A DNA stretch of 64,000 bases from Bacteroidales bacterium (GTDB taxonomy: Bacteria > Bacteroidota > Bacteroidia > Bacteroidales > F082), in assembly GCA_028704385.1 (NCBI GenBank), contig JAQVLA010000016.1, forward strand, positions 1-64,000, read 5' to 3'. The position numbers and the translations under genes are program-made. The notes under the pieces are model-generated. The model was given only the letters and a program-made list of their open reading frames with translations, searched no databases and was not told the DNA's origin. The first letter of the stretch is position 1, and each line of letters starts with the position of its first letter. This document shows positions 62,506-64,000 of this stretch, in pieces.

Positions 62506-64000
62506 CTATTTAATCTCCACTTCAATCCATTTGCTGCGATCGGGAGGTGTAGGAGATTTCACTTTTTTAACTGGTTTATCTTCCAGTTCTTTAAGCAAGA
62601 CTTCAACCGCTTTTTCGATGGTAGGATCTTCGCCTTTGGCCAGCTTTTCAGGGCGATCAACCACTTCGATATCAGGATAAACGCCAATACCTTCGATGAT
62701 CCAGTTTTCATTTTCGTCGAAGATGCCAAAACGAGGTACCGAAATATAACCGCCGTCTACCAGTCGGGCATTTCCTGAGATGCCAACCAGTCCGCCCCAG
62801 GTGCGTGTTCCGATCAGTTTACCAAGCCCCAGTTTTTTAAAGAAATACGGAAAAGCATCACCACCGGAAGAGGAATAACCGTTGATAAGCATCACTTTGG
62901 GGCCATCATGTGAGATGCCAGGAGCTTTGTCGGGCTGCATGCCGTTGCGATGCCAGTAGGTAAGGGTTTTTCGGTCGAGCAGGTCGGCCATACGATCGGG
63001 TATGAATCCGCCTCCATTATAGCGATCATCAATGATCAACGCTTCTTTGTTATGATAGGTGTACATGCCCCGATGCAGTTCGCGGTTACCTTCAAAAGCA
63101 GTATTGGGCACGTGGATATACCCGATTTTTCCGTCCGAGAGCTCATCTACCATAGCACGGCGCTCGTTTACCCAATTGAGGTATTTCAGCTCAATTTCGC
63201 TATCAATGGTCTTTATTTGAGATTTTCTGGGTGCTTTTCCTTCGGCATTGCTGCTCACTTCCAGTTCGATCAGGCGGTTGGCCTTGTTTTCGAGCAATTC
63301 GTAAGGGTTCATAGCGGTGGTAAGTTCATTACCATCAATCTGCAGGATATAATCGCCTTCCTTCACGTCAACACCAGCTTCGGTGAGTGGTGCACGGCGG
63401 GCAGGGTTCCAGTTTTCGCCTTCATAAATTTTCATGATGCGGTATCTTCCTGCCTTGAAGTCGGCTTCGAGTTCGGCTCCCAGGAGTCCGGTATTAATAC
63501 GTTTTGGACGTTTGATATCGCCCCAGTCAACATAGGCATGGCCTGCATTGGCTTCCGAAACCAGTTCGCTGAGCACATAATCCACATCAAAGCGGCTCCC
63601 GGCGAATGGGATCAGTTCGCCATAACGTTTGCCAAGCCCTTCCCAATCTACACCATGCAGGTTTTCAACATAAAAGTAATCTCTGAAAATTCGCCATCCG
63701 TCTTTGTAGATTTGTTGCCATTCCTTCTGAGGCTCGATTTTCATTTCGAGCTGTTCGAGGTCGAGCTTTCCTATTCCTGGTTTTTGTCCGGGAGCAATTT
63801 TGGCAATGCCATAGTCTCCGCCCGAGCGATACAACATCTGCTTGCCATCAGCGGTGGGTGTTGCACTCCAGGCCTTGTCCATGATTTCTTCTGTTTTTTG
63901 ATCTTCCAGGTTGTAGCGCATAATTTTACCATCGCTGCTGTAGAGCAGTCCACCATCTACTGCGCCCAAAATACGGTAGCTGCCGGATGAAACCGGGAGC
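62506..64000 (-). CDS. Tricorn-like S41 peptidase, C-terminal part (cut by window edge)
   Basis: The frame is open to base 64000, so the N-terminal beta-propeller lies outside the window. What is seen: the end of a propeller (YSSDGKIMRYNLEDQKTEEI), a helical core domain (WQQIYKDGWRIFRDYFYVEN), a PDZ domain (LTEAGVDVKEGDYILQIDGN) and the S41 catalytic domain. GKIGYIHVPNTAF, IDDRYNGGGFIPD and GYSSSGGDAFPYFFKKLGLG carry the nucleophilic Ser; RTWGGLVGISGNARLVDGG follows. Members degrade peptides in the periplasm or cytoplasm. A terminator follows at 62445-62478. Confidence 0.92.
   Translation of the reverse strand, partial: LPVSSGSYRILGAVDGGLLYSSDGKIMRYNLEDQKTEEIMDKAWSATPTADGKQMLYRSGGDYGIAKIAPGQKPGIGKLDLEQLEMKIEPQKEWQQIYKDGWRIFRDYFYVENLHGVDWEGLGKRYGELIPFAGSRFDVDYVLSELVSEANAGHAYVDWGDIKRPKRINTGLLGAELEADFKAGRYRIMKIYEGENWNPARRAPLTEAGVDVKEGDYILQIDGNELTTAMNPYELLENKANRLIELEVSSNAEGKAPRKSQIKTIDSEIELKYLNWVNERRAMVDELSDGKIGYIHVPNTAFEGNRELHRGMYTYHNKEALIIDDRYNGGGFIPDRMADLLDRKTLTYWHRNGMQPDKAPGISHDGPKVMLINGYSSSGGDAFPYFFKKLGLGKLIGTRTWGGLVGISGNARLVDGGYISVPRFGIFDENENWIIEGIGVYPDIEVVDRPEKLAKGEDPTIEKAVEVLLKELEDKPVKKVKSPTPPDRSKWIEVEIK

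Noticed and set aside
62950..63990. 346-residue plus-strand frame
   Set aside because: Antisense shadow of the S41 peptidase gene.
1..64000. tRNA or rRNA genes
   Set aside because: No T-loop-like GTTCGAATC within a cloverleaf context and no rRNA sequence recognised.

Overview
The window looks like a chromosomal segment of a Bacteroidota bacterium (class Bacteroidia is likely; I cannot place it lower). The evidence is a set of TTTG-N19-TAnnTTTG promoters, an ISL3/ISAon1-type insertion sequence, WxcM-type sugar enzymes, S23-type four-helix-bundle genes, a tricorn-like S41 protease, an alpha-2-macroglobulin and carotenoid genes of the type found in this phylum. No tRNA, rRNA or CRISPR array was found.

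Region 1 (about 1-31.6 kb) is a surface-polysaccharide locus, almost entirely on the minus strand and read from about 31.6 kb towards 1. It begins with a winged-helix regulator (30424-30978), a frameshifted second copy of it (27605-28190), a WlbA/WbpB-like oxidoreductase and four-helix-bundle genes. CapE, a cupin, CapF and CapG follow; CapE/F/G together make UDP-N-acetyl-L-fucosamine. A tightly packed run from 22377 down to 8615 then holds RmlA, two FdtA-type ketoisomerases, an acetyltransferase and an aminotransferase (dTDP-3-acetamido-3,6-dideoxyhexose), a Wzx flippase, a Wzy-type polymerase, three glycosyltransferases, CapA, a PaaK/CapK-like protein, a DUF354 glycosyltransferase and VanZ. 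Left of that is a decayed duplication of a VanZ + polysaccharide-deacetylase module, split by a complete IS (7116-8527) with 39-bp inverted repeats and an 8-bp target duplication. A DUF4143 ATPase, a proteasome-like gene broken by an in-frame stop, a truncated four-helix-bundle gene and a partial GIY-YIG nuclease lie at the left edge.

Region 2 (about 31.6-38.5 kb) is repeat-rich accessory DNA with an AbiEii-type toxin-antitoxin pair and two more DUF4143 ATPases. Region 3 (38.5-52.8 kb) holds leuS with an unusual inserted nuclease-like domain, a D-Ala-D-Ala dipeptidase, an FG-GAP protein, a large alpha-2-macroglobulin without its thioester site, a metallo-beta-lactamase-fold hydrolase and a fourth DUF4143 ATPase. 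Region 4 (53.1-57.1 kb, plus strand) is pabA/trpG, DUF2237, crtI, a CruF-like gene and a lycopene cyclase. Region 5 (57.1-64 kb, minus) is a 1660-residue multi-PAS hybrid histidine kinase and the C-terminal part of a tricorn/S41 protease.

The most unusual signal is a large, multi-dialect system of short-word repeats. Tracts are built from 7-14-nt words that recur with small substitutions, for example GATTTGTTGATTTGTTC, GATTCAAGATTC, GAGCCAAGTAAAAA, AGTCTGAAAGTCGAA, GTGATGCGTGATG, ATTAAACATTAAACACC, CTGATTTACGCTGA and GTCTCCATGTCTCC. They fill nearly every spacer of regions 1-2 and have entered at least five enzyme genes in frame. They are interleaved with palindromic REP-like elements and shuffled 90-150-bp modules. 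The four-helix-bundle genes, distant relatives of the Avd protein of diversity-generating retroelements, sit beside or between tracts of these words. This is the best candidate here for an undescribed system.
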